Origin: UBA2357 sp046295975
GTDB taxonomy: Bacteria > Pseudomonadota > Gammaproteobacteria > Burkholderiales > Rhodocyclaceae
Direction: 5' to 3'
Length of the DNA stretch: 64,000 nucleotides
NCBI GenBank assembly: GCA_046295975.1
Contig: JBKBMG010000027.1
Coordinates: 6,519 to 70,518 of the forward strand
Shown here: one piece after another, positions 1 through 8,848 of the stretch
Position numbering within the stretch: the stretch's first letter is position 1
Layout of the letters: each line of letters begins with the position of its first letter
Program-made: the position numbers and the translations under genes
Notes under the pieces: model-generated
Seen by the model: the letters and a program-made list of their open reading frames with translations, nothing else
Database searches by the model: none
Told to the model about the DNA's origin: nothing

Positions 1-623
1 AAACGCGTGGCCATGCGCACGTCGGCTGCGTAGTCCTCGCGCGACACCAGATCGACACAGGGACCGGAACAGCGTTTGATCTGATGTAGCAGACAGGGCC
101 GCGAGCGGTTCTGGAACACCGAGTTCTCACAGGTGCGCAGCCGGAAAGTCTTCTGCAGCAACTGGATGCTCTCGCGTACCGCCCAGGCATTGGGAAATGG
201 TCCGAAGTAGCGCGCACCCTTGGCGAAGGCCCCCCGGTGGTAAGCCAGGCGCGGATATGCGTCGCCCGAAAAACAGATGTAGGGGTAGGACTTGTCGTCG
301 CGGAAGAGGATGTTGTAGCGCGGCGCGAGACTCTTGATCAGGTTGTTCTCGAGGATCAGCGCCTCGGCTTCCGAGCGTGTCGCAGTTACGTCCACCCTCA
401 GCACCTGCGCCACCATCATTGCGATGCGCGGACTCGGCTGCGTGCGTTGAAAATAGCTCGACACGCGTCGCTTGAGGTTCTTGGCCTTGCCGACGTACAA
501 GACCTTGTCGCCCTCGCCGATCATCCGATAGACGCCAGGCTCCTCGGGTACGGTGCGCAGAAACGCCTTGGCGTCGAAAGCGGACCGCCCGGTCGGTGCG
601 GCGGATTCGTGCTCGCGGCTCAT
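1..623 (-). CDS. uvrC: UvrABC system protein C, N-terminal part (cut by window edge)
   Basis: UvrC makes the two incisions around bulky DNA lesions after UvrA/UvrB have marked them. Translating the minus strand from the ATG at 623 gives about 207 residues that run off the left edge. They contain the GIY-YIG nuclease region: the stretch PGVYRMIGEGDKVLYVGKAK near residues 28-47 carries the VYR and LYVGKAKNLKRR signatures, and a later segment with CENSVFQNRSRPCLLHQIKRC matches the usual cysteine-containing part after that domain. It lies 7 bases downstream of nagZ and is probably read with it as the last gene of the lepA-to-uvrC run. The UVR motif, the second nuclease domain and the HhH domain lie outside the window. 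Confidence 0.93.
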   Translation of the reverse strand, partial: MSREHESAAPTGRSAFDAKAFLRTVPEEPGVYRMIGEGDKVLYVGKAKNLKRRVSSYFQRTQPSPRIAMMVAQVLRVDVTATRSEAEALILENNLIKSLAPRYNILFRDDKSYPYICFSGDAYPRLAYHRGAFAKGARYFGPFPNAWAVRESIQLLQKTFRLRTCENSVFQNRSRPCLLHQIKRCSGPCVDLVSREDYAADVRMATR

Positions 624-630
624 GCCCCGC

Positions 631-1710
631 TCACATGCCGGAATCGACCAGACACCCCACCCGCTCGCGTGCATCGCGGTAGGCCGGGTTGAGTTCGAGG
701 TCGAAAGCATCGCCGAGTCGCTTTCGCGCCTTCAGCGCTGCAATGCGCGCACGTACCTCCGGCGAGACTTCCGGCGCCCAGCGATCCAGCAGATCCGACG
801 CGAGATCCGGCCGGTTGCACACCAGCACCATATCGCAACCGGCAGCGAACGCCGCCTTGGCCCGGGCAAGAATGTCGCCGACGACCGTCGCACCTTCCAT
901 CGTCAGATCGTCGCTGAACACCGTGCCGGTGAAGCCCAGCCGTCCGCGCAGCACGTCCTGCAGCCAGAAGCGGGAAAAACCGGCCGGCTGGGGATCAATG
1001 TTGTCGTAGCGCACGTGGGCGGGCATCACGCCGCTAAGGCGGCGCCCCACACGGTGGCGATAGGGCGCGATGTCCGCCTCCCACACCGCGTCGAAGCTGC
1101 GCGAGTCGACCGGAATCTCGACATGGGAGTCAGCCTCGATGAAGCCATGACCAGGAAAATGCTTGCCCACGCAGCCCATGCCGGCGTCCGACATTCCAGC
1201 AGCAAGCGCACCGGCCAACTGGCCGACCACCTGCGGATCGCGGTGAAAGGCACGGTCGCCGATCACCCTGCTGACGCCGTAGTCGAGATCCAGAACCGGC
1301 GTGAAACTCAGATCCACGCCATGCGCGAGCAACTCCGCAGCAAGCACGAAACCGACGCTGCGAGCCGCCTCCAGCGCATCGACGTGATCACGCTCCCACA
1401 TCTCACCCAGCAAGCGCATCGGTGGCAGACGCGTAAAACCGCCGCTGCGAAATCGTTGCACCCTGCCGCCTTCGTGGTCGACAGCGATCACCAGTTGCGG
1501 ATCGCGCAGACCACGGATGTCCTCGGTCAGCGCCATCAGTTGCTCACTGTCAGAAAAATTACGGGCAAACAGAATCACGCCACCGACCAGTGGGTCGGTC
1601 AGCCGCTCGCGTTCCTCATCGGTCAGCGTCAGGCCAGCCACGTCCAGCATGACCGGACCAAGCGGCAGCTGGCACGAATGCGGTTCGGTAAAAGTACTCG
1701 TCATGTTCAT
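631..1710 (-). CDS. nagZ: Beta-N-acetylhexosaminidase (glycoside hydrolase family 3)
   Basis: Cytosolic enzyme of peptidoglycan recycling; it removes N-acetylglucosamine from anhydro-muropeptides. The 359-residue product has the family landmarks in order: VDHEGGRVQR (about 77-86), the KHFPGHG loop (183-189) and FSDDLTMEG (265-273), which holds the catalytic aspartate. Length fits NagZ. Two ATGs lie two codons apart (1710 and 1704); the second has a slightly better-placed GGA upstream, so the N-terminus is uncertain by two residues. Neighbours are acpS (97-base gap) and uvrC; the order acpS-nagZ is common in betaproteobacteria. Confidence 0.95.
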   Translation of the reverse strand: MNMTSTFTEPHSCQLPLGPVMLDVAGLTLTDEERERLTDPLVGGVILFARNFSDSEQLMALTEDIRGLRDPQLVIAVDHEGGRVQRFRSGGFTRLPPMRLLGEMWERDHVDALEAARSVGFVLAAELLAHGVDLSFTPVLDLDYGVSRVIGDRAFHRDPQVVGQLAGALAAGMSDAGMGCVGKHFPGHGFIEADSHVEIPVDSRSFDAVWEADIAPYRHRVGRRLSGVMPAHVRYDNIDPQPAGFSRFWLQDVLRGRLGFTGTVFSDDLTMEGATVVGDILARAKAAFAAGCDMVLVCNRPDLASDLLDRWAPEVSPEVRARIAALKARKRLGDAFDLELNPAYRDARERVGCLVDSGM

Positions 1711-1807
1711 CCAGCTCGATGGTGTCGGTCGCCCGACCGATCGGTTCGCTTTGCCAGCCCCCCGGCCAGGCCGACGACGTTGGCCCGGGCAGTCTTCAAT
1801 TGCCGAG

Positions 1808-2188
1808 CTAACAGGCCTTTTCGATCACCGCGAAGGCAACCACGTACTCGCGTTCGTCGGTCAAACTTAGGTGGGCGCTCAGGGCATGGGTTTCCATATG
1901 CTTGGCAAGGCCTTGCGCATACTGGAAAGCGGGTTTGCCCCGCTCGTCATGAATGACGGAAAGCGCATGCAGCGTGGCCGGCACCGCCACGCCGGTACCC
2001 AAGGCTTTGCCAAACGCTTCCTTGGCAGCGAAACGTTTGGCGAGAAAACGCGCCGGATCAGCACTCCCCGCATATGCGATGCGCTCGTCCTCGGTCAGGA
2101 TGCGACTGGCGAAGCGCTCGCCATGCCGCTCCAGGCTGGCAGCGATTCGTGTGATCTCAACGAGATCCGTTCCGATACCGTGAATCAT
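1808..2188 (-). CDS. acpS: Holo-[acyl-carrier-protein] synthase
   Basis: Transfers 4'-phosphopantetheine from CoA to the serine of acyl carrier protein, making holo-ACP. The 126-residue protein begins MIHGIGTDLVEI, whose Asp binds magnesium, and has the second signature KRFAAKEAFGKALG (about 51-64) with the catalytic/metal Glu. It sits 10 bases downstream of pdxJ, the usual pairing in proteobacteria. Its substrate acpP is in this window at 16489-16728. Nothing is unusual about length or motifs. Confidence 0.96.
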   Translation of the reverse strand: MIHGIGTDLVEITRIAASLERHGERFASRILTEDERIAYAGSADPARFLAKRFAAKEAFGKALGTGVAVPATLHALSVIHDERGKPAFQYAQGLAKHMETHALSAHLSLTDEREYVVAFAVIEKAC

Positions 2189-2198
2189 TGCTATCGGC

Positions 2199-2948
2199 TC
2201 AGAGGCTACGCGCCTCGCGCATCAAGCGCTTCATTTCCGACACCGCCTCGCGCAGGCCGCAAAACACCGAGCGACTGACGATGGCATGGCCGATGTGAAG
2301 CTCCCGCAGCCCGTCGAGGCGCGCAACGGGTTGAACGTTGTAGTAGTTGAGCGCGTGCCCCGCGTTGAAACGCATGCCGAGTGCACGGATCACCTCACCG
2401 GCACGGCAGATTCGCGCAATCTCGGCAACCACCGGGGGGGACTCGGCATCCCGGCCGTGGGTATGGAAAACCTGCGCGTAAGGGCCCGTATGAACTTCGC
2501 AAACCCGGGCGCCGATACGGGCGGCGGCTTCAATCTGCTCGGGCTCCGCGTCTATGAAGACGCTGGTCGAAATACCTGCATCCGCCAGGCGCATCACGAT
2601 CGTCCGCAGTCTTGCCTCCTGGCTGACGATGTCCAGACCGCCCTCGGTAGTGATCTCCTGACGCCCTTCGGGCACCAGCATCGCCATCTCGGGTCGGACA
2701 CGGCAGGCGATCTCCGCCATCTCGTCCGTTGCGGCCATTTCGAGATTGAGCTTGACCTGAGTGAGCTCGCGCAGCCGGCGCACGTCGTCATCGTTGATGT
2801 GACGCCGATCCTCTCGCAAGTGCACCGTAATACCGTCGGCGCCACCCAGATGTGCCTCGACCGCCGCCCACACAGGGTCCGGTTCCCAAGTGCGGCGCGC
2901 CTGCCGAAGCGTCGCCACATGGTCGATATTCACGCCAAGTTCGATCAC
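2199..2948 (-). CDS. pdxJ: Pyridoxine 5'-phosphate synthase
   Basis: Condenses 1-deoxyxylulose-5-phosphate with 3-amino-2-oxopropyl phosphate to make pyridoxine 5'-phosphate, the last ring-forming step of vitamin B6 synthesis. The 249-residue TIM barrel starts with GVNIDHVATLRQARR, containing the conserved His, and has the family segments ITVHLREDRRHI (about 40-51) and RFNAGHALNYYNV (about 202-214). Its ATG overlaps the recO stop by four bases (ATGA), so the two are likely translationally coupled. Confidence 0.97.
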   Translation of the reverse strand: MIELGVNIDHVATLRQARRTWEPDPVWAAVEAHLGGADGITVHLREDRRHINDDDVRRLRELTQVKLNLEMAATDEMAEIACRVRPEMAMLVPEGRQEITTEGGLDIVSQEARLRTIVMRLADAGISTSVFIDAEPEQIEAAARIGARVCEVHTGPYAQVFHTHGRDAESPPVVAEIARICRAGEVIRALGMRFNAGHALNYYNVQPVARLDGLRELHIGHAIVSRSVFCGLREAVSEMKRLMREARSL

Positions 2949-3685
2949 AGTTCCTGCAACTCCTTGAGCACCCGGCGGGATTCCAGCGGCTTTCCGTTCA
3001 GGTAGTGGTTGATCAGCATGCGCAACAAACCCTTGCTCTGCGACAAGGTTTCACTGCGGTCGAAACGCGCTTCCACCATATCCAGCAAGGTCTGACCCGA
3101 AAGCTGCACGGTCTCGCCCACGTCCGCCGCCGACGAAACCATCTCGCCAGTTGCAATCGGGCCCTTCTCGATTATATAGAGGTAGCGTCCGGCGGGTTCG
3201 ACCGGAGCACCCGTGGCCGCGTCGTGATCGAGTTCGAGCCCGTAGCCCAGTTCTCGCAACAGTGCGAGTTCAAAGCGCCGCAGCAAAGGCGCGAAAACGG
3301 ACTCCGACGCCAGCCGCGCCAAGGTCTCGGCATATGCGCCGAACAGCGCTGGATGGGGATCCTCACGAGCCGAAAGCTTGACCAGCAACTCGTTGAGATA
3401 GTAGCCGCACAACAGGGCACGCCCGGACAGCAATGGCTGCCCTCCTTGCCACTCGGCGCGTACGAGGGTCTTCACCTCGCCGCCCCCAGACCAGTCCATG
3501 AGCAAGGGCTGAAACGCCATCAGCACACCCCGCAATGCCGAAGTCGGCCGCCTCGCCCCTTTCGCGACCAGCGCGACACGACCGTGATCAGGTGTGAATG
3601 CCTCGACGATGAGACTGGTTTCGCGCCATGGATAGGCATGCAGTACATAGGCCGGCTGCCGGTCGACTCGTTGCTTGGCCCCCAC
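2945..3685 (-). CDS. recO: DNA repair protein RecO
   Basis: RecO works with RecF and RecR to load RecA on gapped DNA covered by SSB. The 246-residue product has the N-terminal OB-fold start (AYVLHAYPWRETSLIVEAFT) followed by the RecO segment HGRVALVAKGARRPTS, then an alpha-helical half. Start is a GTG at 3685, 30 bases after era. The era-recO-pdxJ-acpS order is the classic proteobacterial arrangement. I see no zinc-binding cysteine cluster, which is normal for Gram-negative RecO. Confidence 0.92.
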   Translation of the reverse strand: MGAKQRVDRQPAYVLHAYPWRETSLIVEAFTPDHGRVALVAKGARRPTSALRGVLMAFQPLLMDWSGGGEVKTLVRAEWQGGQPLLSGRALLCGYYLNELLVKLSAREDPHPALFGAYAETLARLASESVFAPLLRRFELALLRELGYGLELDHDAATGAPVEPAGRYLYIIEKGPIATGEMVSSAADVGETVQLSGQTLLDMVEARFDRSETLSQSKGLLRMLINHYLNGKPLESRRVLKELQEL

Positions 3686-3715
3686 GTCAGGCGGTACTCC
3701 AGCGATGGATCCGGA

Positions 3716-4678
3716 TCAGTCGTAGCCCAGGCTCTTCAGCGCACGTTCATCGTCCGCCCAGCCGCTCTTGACCTTGACCCAAACTTCTAGGTACACCTTT
3801 CCGCCGAAGAGCTTCTCCAGTTCGACCCGCGCCTCGCTCGAAATCCGCTTCAACTGCTCCCCACCCTTGCCTATGACGATGCCCTTGTGACCGGGCTTGT
3901 CGACGATGACTGCGGCGAAGATCCGCCGTAACTGGCCTTCGGTCTCGAACTTCTCGATCTCGACCGCGATGCCGTAGGGCAACTCGTCACCCAGCAGGCG
4001 GAACAACTTCTCGCGCAAGAACTCGGAGGCAAGAAAACGCTCACTCCGGTCGGTGATGTCATCCGCATCAAACATGGCTTCCGCGATGGGCAGATAGGGG
4101 CGCGCTGCATCGATCAATGCGTCCACGTTGGTACCACGCTCCGCGCTCAAAGGCACGACTTCGGCGAACGGATATACCGCCGCGATTCTCTGGATGAAGG
4201 GCAGGACCTGAGCCTGATCCGAAAGGCGATCGAGCTTGTTGATGACCAACACCACCCGGGCATTCTCCGGCAGCACGGAAACAACCTTGCGGTCGTCCTC
4301 ACCGAAGCGCCCCGCCTCAACCACGAAGAACACCAGATCCACGGAGGCAAGCGCCTGCGTGACGGTGCGATTCATCGTGCGGTTGAGGGCGTTGCGGTGC
4401 TGCGTCTGGAACCCCGGCGTATCGACGAACACGAACTGCGAGCGCTCGTCGGTCAAAATTCCGGTCACGCGATGACGTGTGGTCTGGGCCTTGCGCGAAA
4501 CGATGCTGATCTTCTGCCCGATCATGCGATTGAGCAACGTCGACTTGCCGACGTTGGGACGGCCGACGATCGCCACGAATCCGGTCCGGAATGAAGCGTT
4601 CTGTCCGGATGCATGCGTTTCATCACGCTCGCCACCCGCCTCGGCGGCATCGCATCCATTCGCTTGATCGTTACTCAT
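3716..4678 (-). CDS. era: GTPase Era
   Basis: Essential ribosome-assembly GTPase that binds the 3' end of 16S rRNA. The 320-residue product shows G1 GRPNVGKS (39-46), the G3 DTPGFQT and G4 NKLD motifs, and a C-terminal KH domain with GIVIGKGGEQLKRI. About 30 hydrophilic residues precede the GTPase domain, which is longer than in E. coli Era. The upstream overlap with rnc favours the longer start: the Era ATG overlaps the rnc stop as ATGA. rnc-era coupling is widespread. Confidence 0.96.
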   Translation of the reverse strand: MSNDQANGCDAAEAGGERDETHASGQNASFRTGFVAIVGRPNVGKSTLLNRMIGQKISIVSRKAQTTRHRVTGILTDERSQFVFVDTPGFQTQHRNALNRTMNRTVTQALASVDLVFFVVEAGRFGEDDRKVVSVLPENARVVLVINKLDRLSDQAQVLPFIQRIAAVYPFAEVVPLSAERGTNVDALIDAARPYLPIAEAMFDADDITDRSERFLASEFLREKLFRLLGDELPYGIAVEIEKFETEGQLRRIFAAVIVDKPGHKGIVIGKGGEQLKRISSEARVELEKLFGGKVYLEVWVKVKSGWADDERALKSLGYD

Positions 4679-5352
4679 CTTTTTCTCAGCTCCACCAGCG
4701 CGAACTCGGCGGCCTGCTGCTCAGCCCCCCGTCGGCTGCTGCCCGTGCCGCGGGTGCGCAGGCCAAAACGCTCGATCACGCACTCCACTTCAAACTCCTG
4801 GGCATGCGCCTCGCCCCGCACGTCGGCCAGCACGTATGACGGCAACGCCAGCTTGCGCCCCTGCAACCATTCCTGCAAGGCGGTCTTGGGGTCCTTGACC
4901 GGTGCACGTGGATCGATCTCGGCAAGTTGAGGTTCGTAAAGTTCACCCACCACGCGTTGGGCTGCTTCGAATCCGCCGTCCAGATACACCGCGGCGAACA
5001 CCGCCTCCATCGCATCCGCAAGAATCGACGGCCGCCGGAAACCACCGCTCTTCAGCTCCCCCTCGCCAAGTCGCAGCTGGTCCCCCAGCGCCAGTCCTTC
5101 TGCGACACGATGAAGCCCTTCCTGCCGGACCAGCGACGCTCGCAGACGGGACATCTCCCCTTCTCGCAGCACATCGAAGCGCTCGAACAAGGCGATGGCA
5201 ATCACGCAGTTGACGATGCTGTCACCGAGGAACTCGAGCCGTTCGTTGTTCGGTTGTCCGAAGCTACGATGGGTCAGCGCCTGCTCCAGCAGATCCGGGC
5301 GCTCGAAACGATAGCCCAGCGCCCGTTGCAGACGGTCTAGATCAGGCTTCAC
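4675..5352 (-). CDS. rnc: Ribonuclease III
   Basis: Double-strand-specific endoribonuclease that processes rRNA precursors and many mRNAs. The 225-residue product carries the signature NERLEFLGDS (36-45) with catalytic acidic residues, a second acidic motif ILADAMEAVFAAVYLDGG, and a C-terminal double-stranded-RNA-binding domain (about 150-225). It starts with GTG at 5352, overlapping the TAG stop of the DUF4845 gene by one base. Read from the lepA/lepB direction and coupled to era. RNase III often autoregulates by cleaving its own leader; no such leader is obvious here because the gene overlaps its upstream neighbour. Confidence 0.95.
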   Translation of the reverse strand: MKPDLDRLQRALGYRFERPDLLEQALTHRSFGQPNNERLEFLGDSIVNCVIAIALFERFDVLREGEMSRLRASLVRQEGLHRVAEGLALGDQLRLGEGELKSGGFRRPSILADAMEAVFAAVYLDGGFEAAQRVVGELYEPQLAEIDPRAPVKDPKTALQEWLQGRKLALPSYVLADVRGEAHAQEFEVECVIERFGLRTRGTGSSRRGAEQQAAEFALVELRKR

Positions 5353-5711
5353 TAACGACCAGCCGTCGTCGCGTGAAAGTCGAAATACAGACTGACGTTG
5401 CCCGCAATCGGCACCTTCCGCCCATACTTAACGTCGACGACAACCTTACCGGCCTGCTTGTAGATGTCCAGATCACGCCCGCTGATCGTGCTGACGTTAT
5501 CGATCGAGGCGCGGCGGTCGAAACTGCGACGCAGTTCCGTCATCGACGCACCGTCGTCACCTTCCTGCGCCACGACCTTGACGATGCGCTTCACGGAAAG
5601 GTACTCATTGATCGCGGGAACCGAACGAAACGCGACCAAGAGCACGAACGCGAGCAAACCGCCGATGATCACCATCCCGATCAGGCTTACGCCTCGCTGC
5701 TTGTACCTCAT
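5352..5711 (-). CDS. DUF4845 domain small membrane protein
   Basis: A 119-residue protein with one N-terminal membrane segment (GMVIIGGLLAFVLLVAFRSV, about 12-31) and a small soluble domain predicted to face the periplasm. The start, MRYKQRGVSLIGM, resembles a type-IV-pilin-like leader. It matches the DUF4845 family that almost always lies between lepB and rnc in beta- and gammaproteobacteria. Function is unknown. The one-base overlap with rnc and 15-base gap to lepB show co-transcription, so a role linked to membrane protein processing or RNA decay can only be guessed. Confidence 0.85.
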   Translation of the reverse strand: MRYKQRGVSLIGMVIIGGLLAFVLLVAFRSVPAINEYLSVKRIVKVVAQEGDDGASMTELRRSFDRRASIDNVSTISGRDLDIYKQAGKVVVDVKYGRKVPIAGNVSLYFDFHATTAGR

Positions 5712-5726
5712 GCGACCCCGTCCTTT

Positions 5727-6515
5727 TTAGTGGAAGCTGCCTACGCGCTTCAAGTCGTTGAAATTGAACCAGATGAAGAACGCTTTGCCGACGATGTTCT
5801 CATCCGGAACGAACCCCCAAACCCGGCTGTCACTGCTTGCATCACGGTTATCCCCCATGACGAAATAATGCCCCTCCGGAACCGTGCAGGCCACGCCAGC
5901 CGTAGTATAGGTGCAGTTATTGCGATGTGGGAAATCCATGACCTGAGTGACGAACGGCGGCATGTCGCGCTCGATCAACACGGCGTGCTGCAACGGCCCG
6001 AGCTGCTCGTTGTACATCGGTGAGTAGTACATCCGGTCCGGGTGGAGGAATTCCCCATCGGCCTCGAACGCAACGGTCTCGCCGTTGATCACCAGGCGCT
6101 TGTTGTAGTATTCCACGCGATCACCCGGCAAGCCGACCACGCGCTTGATGTAGTCGAGTGACGGATCGGCCGGGTAGCGAAACACCATCACATCGCCGCG
6201 CTGCGGATCGTTGATATCGATGATCTTCTTGTTGATCACCGGCAGACGGATGCCGTACGTCCATTTATTGACGAGGATGAAATCACCCACGAGCAACGTC
6301 GGGATCATCGAACCTGAGGGAATCTTGAACGGTTCGACGATGAACGAACGCAACGCGAACACGATCAGGATCACCGGGAAAAAGCTCGCCCCATACTCGA
6401 CCCACCACGGTGTCGGCTGGTCCGGTTCCCTGCGTTTTCTGGCGAAGAAGTGGTCGAACAGCCACAGCAAGGCGGTGACGACAAGCAACACGAAGAGGAT
6501 GAGTGCGAAATTCAC
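5727..6515 (-). CDS. lepB: Signal peptidase I
   Basis: Inner-membrane serine protease that removes signal peptides from exported proteins. The 262-residue product has an N-terminal membrane helix (about 2-21), a cytoplasmic basic patch (FFARKRREPDQP), a second helix (about 43-59), then the catalytic Ser69 in PSGSM and general-base Lys124 in DYIKRVVGLPGD. The family box GDNRDASSDSRVWGFVP lies near the C-terminus. The lepA-lepB pairing is conserved; a hairpin in the 77-base gap may reduce read-through from lepA. Confidence 0.96.
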   Translation of the reverse strand: MNFALILFVLLVVTALLWLFDHFFARKRREPDQPTPWWVEYGASFFPVILIVFALRSFIVEPFKIPSGSMIPTLLVGDFILVNKWTYGIRLPVINKKIIDINDPQRGDVMVFRYPADPSLDYIKRVVGLPGDRVEYYNKRLVINGETVAFEADGEFLHPDRMYYSPMYNEQLGPLQHAVLIERDMPPFVTQVMDFPHRNNCTYTTAGVACTVPEGHYFVMGDNRDASSDSRVWGFVPDENIVGKAFFIWFNFNDLKRVGSFH

Positions 6516-6552
6516 GAATACTCCGTCACGAATGCAGAATACAGCCCCCGGA

Positions 6553-6579
6553 AAACAAATGCCGGGAACGTCCCGGCAT
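6553..6579 (-). terminator. Intrinsic-terminator-like hairpin between lepA and lepB
   Basis: On the minus strand a perfect 9-bp stem (ATGCCGGGA pairing with TCCCGGCAT, three-base loop; plus coordinates 559-567 and 571-579 within the 6500s) is followed by TTGTTTTC. The T tract is interrupted, so this is probably a partial terminator or attenuator that lowers lepB expression relative to lepA. Confidence 0.55.
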
Positions 6580-6592
6580 CCGGTTTCGAGGA

Positions 6593-8389
6593 CTACTTGT
6601 TATCGTCCGTTCGTAGCACGGCAAGAAAGGCCTCCTGCGGGATCTCGACGTTGCCGACCTGCTTCATCCGCTTCTTGCCCTCCTTCTGCTTCTCCAGCAG
6701 CTTGCGCTTGCGGGAAATGTCACCGCCGTAGCACTTCGCCAGCACGTTCTTGCGCAAGGCCTTGATTGTCTCGCGTGCGACGATGTGCGAGCCGATCGCG
6801 GCCTGCACAGCAACATCGAACATCTGCCGCGGAATCAACTCACGCAGCTTCGAGGCCAGTTCCCGGCCCCGGAACTGCGCGCTGGCACGGTGCACGATCA
6901 CCGACAAGGCATCAACTTTTTCGCCACCCACAAGCATATCCAGCTTCACCAGATCGGCGCTGCGATACTCCTTGAACTCGTAGTCCAGCGACGCGTAGCC
7001 CCGCGACACCGATTTGAGCTTGTCGAAGAAGTCCATCACCACCTCGTTCATCGGCAGGTCGTAGATCAGCTGTACCTGCCGGCCGAGGTAGCGCATATCG
7101 ACCTGCGTGCCGCGCTTCTGGTTGCACAGCGTGATGACCGGACCGACGTAATCCTGAGGGAGGAAGATCGTCGCCGTGATGATGGGCTCACGGATATCGT
7201 CGACCTTGGACAAGTCGGGCAACTTGGACGGATTCTCGATCCTGAGCACTTCGCCGCTGTTCATCACCACCTGGTACACCACGGTCGGCGCTGTGGTGAT
7301 GAGATCCATGTCGAACTCGCGCTCGAGCCGTTCCTGGACGATGTCCATGTGCAGCAAGCCAAGAAAGCCGCAGCGGAAACCAAACCCCAGCGCCTGCGAC
7401 ACCTCCGGTTCGAACTGCAGCGACGCGTCGTTGAGCTTGAGCTTCTCCAGCGATTCGCGCAGTTGATCGTACTCGCTCGACTCCACGGGATAGAGGCCTG
7501 CGAACACCTGCGGCTTGATCTCGCGGAAACCGGGCAAAGGCTCGGCAGCGGGACGATTCGCCAGCGTGATGGTGTCGCCGACCTTGGCCGCCGTCAGTTC
7601 CTTGATGCCGGCGATCACAAAGCCGACCTCGCCCGCCGACAGGCACTCCCTGGCCACCGAACGCGGTGTGAACACCCCTACCTGATCGCACGGATACTGC
7701 GCGCCACTCGACATCAGCAGAATGCGATCCTTGAGTTTGAGCACACCGTCGACCACCCGGACCAACATCACCACGCCGACGTAATTGTCGAACCAAGAAT
7801 CGATGATCAACGCCTTCAGCGGCGCAGCAGGATCGCCCTTTGGCGGCGGAACACGGGCGATCACCTGCTCCAGCACCTCCTCGATGCCCAGCCCCGTCTT
7901 GGCCGAACACAGGACTGCTTCGGAAGCATCCACCCCGATCACATCCTCGATCTCGGTGCGGGCGTTCTCGGGGTCCGCGGCAGGAAGGTCGATCTTGTTC
8001 AGGACCGGAACCACCTCTACGTTCTGTTCGATCGCCGTGTAGCAGTTCGCCACGGTCTGAGCCTCGACGCCTTGCGACGCATCGACTACCAGCAACGCGC
8101 CCTCGCATGCGGACAGCGAACGGCTGACCTCATAGGAGAAATCCACGTGCCCCGGGGTATCGATCAGGTTCAAATTGTAGATCTGGCCGTCGCGCGCCTT
8201 GTACTGCAGCGCAGCCGTCTGCGCCTTGATGGTGATCCCACGCTCGCGCTCAAGGTCCATGGAATCGAGCACCTGCGCCTCCATTTCCCGATCCGACAGA
8301 CCGCCGCAGAAGTGAATGAGACGATCAGCCAGCGTCGATTTGCCGTGATCGATATGCGCGATGATCGAGAAATTTCGGATGTGATGCAT
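6593..8389 (-). CDS. lepA: Elongation factor 4 (ribosomal back-translocase GTPase)
   Basis: Translation GTPase related to EF-G; it helps the ribosome during stress and assembly. The 598-residue product has the typical length and motifs: G1 AHIDHGKST (11-19), G3 DTPGHVDF, G4 NKIDLP, and the C-terminal LepA-specific domain with AKCYGGDISRKRKLLEKQK. It heads the run lepA-lepB-DUF4845-rnc-era-recO-pdxJ-acpS-nagZ-uvrC. A 107-base gap separates it from the glutaredoxin-like gene upstream; no clear promoter was recognised there. Confidence 0.98.
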   Translation of the reverse strand: MHHIRNFSIIAHIDHGKSTLADRLIHFCGGLSDREMEAQVLDSMDLERERGITIKAQTAALQYKARDGQIYNLNLIDTPGHVDFSYEVSRSLSACEGALLVVDASQGVEAQTVANCYTAIEQNVEVVPVLNKIDLPAADPENARTEIEDVIGVDASEAVLCSAKTGLGIEEVLEQVIARVPPPKGDPAAPLKALIIDSWFDNYVGVVMLVRVVDGVLKLKDRILLMSSGAQYPCDQVGVFTPRSVARECLSAGEVGFVIAGIKELTAAKVGDTITLANRPAAEPLPGFREIKPQVFAGLYPVESSEYDQLRESLEKLKLNDASLQFEPEVSQALGFGFRCGFLGLLHMDIVQERLEREFDMDLITTAPTVVYQVVMNSGEVLRIENPSKLPDLSKVDDIREPIITATIFLPQDYVGPVITLCNQKRGTQVDMRYLGRQVQLIYDLPMNEVVMDFFDKLKSVSRGYASLDYEFKEYRSADLVKLDMLVGGEKVDALSVIVHRASAQFRGRELASKLRELIPRQMFDVAVQAAIGSHIVARETIKALRKNVLAKCYGGDISRKRKLLEKQKEGKKRMKQVGNVEIPQEAFLAVLRTDDNK

Positions 8390-8496
8390 AGGACAACAAA
8401 AAAGGGGCTAAGAGGACGTTCCGAATCCGGGAGCGCGCGACCGCGCACCACACCGAACGCAAGCCCCGAAGCACCCGGAGTGGATGATGTGACCGA

Positions 8497-8772
8497 CTAA
8501 GGCGCGGATTCTAGCGGAAAACGACCGCAATAGGCACGTACCGCAGCCTCGTCAAGATGGTAGTGGCACAACTCGACGTCACCGGCCAGCACGACCGGCA
8601 CCAATTCATCCCAGCGGGCCTCGAGTTTGGGATGCCGATCGACGTCCACCACCTCGACCTCCCACCCCAGTTCGCTTGCGAGCGGTCGCAGGCGATCGAT
8701 CAGGTCGTGGCACAGATGACACCATTCCCGGCTCATTACCGTCAGGGTCGTCGAACGATGAGCTGTATTCAT
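8497..8772 (-). CDS. Glutaredoxin-like family protein (DUF836 type)
   Basis: A small thioredoxin-fold protein of 91 residues from the chosen ATG at 8772. The N-terminus MNTAHRSTTLTVMSREWCHLC has the redox motif CHLC, followed by VDVDRHPKLEARWDELVPV with the cis-proline region of the fold. A start 20 codons upstream (8832) is open but adds a non-homologous stretch. It lies 76 bases after mucD and before lepA, which is where this glutaredoxin-like gene usually sits in betaproteobacteria. The substrate is not known. Confidence 0.8.
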   Translation of the reverse strand: MNTAHRSTTLTVMSREWCHLCHDLIDRLRPLASELGWEVEVVDVDRHPKLEARWDELVPVVLAGDVELCHYHLDEAAVRAYCGRFPLESAP

Positions 8773-8848
8773 CCCGGCACGCCCCACTGCACCATGAGGA
8801 TGCCATTCTGAAAGTCCGTCCCCCACCCACACGAGCGCTTGCCAACCA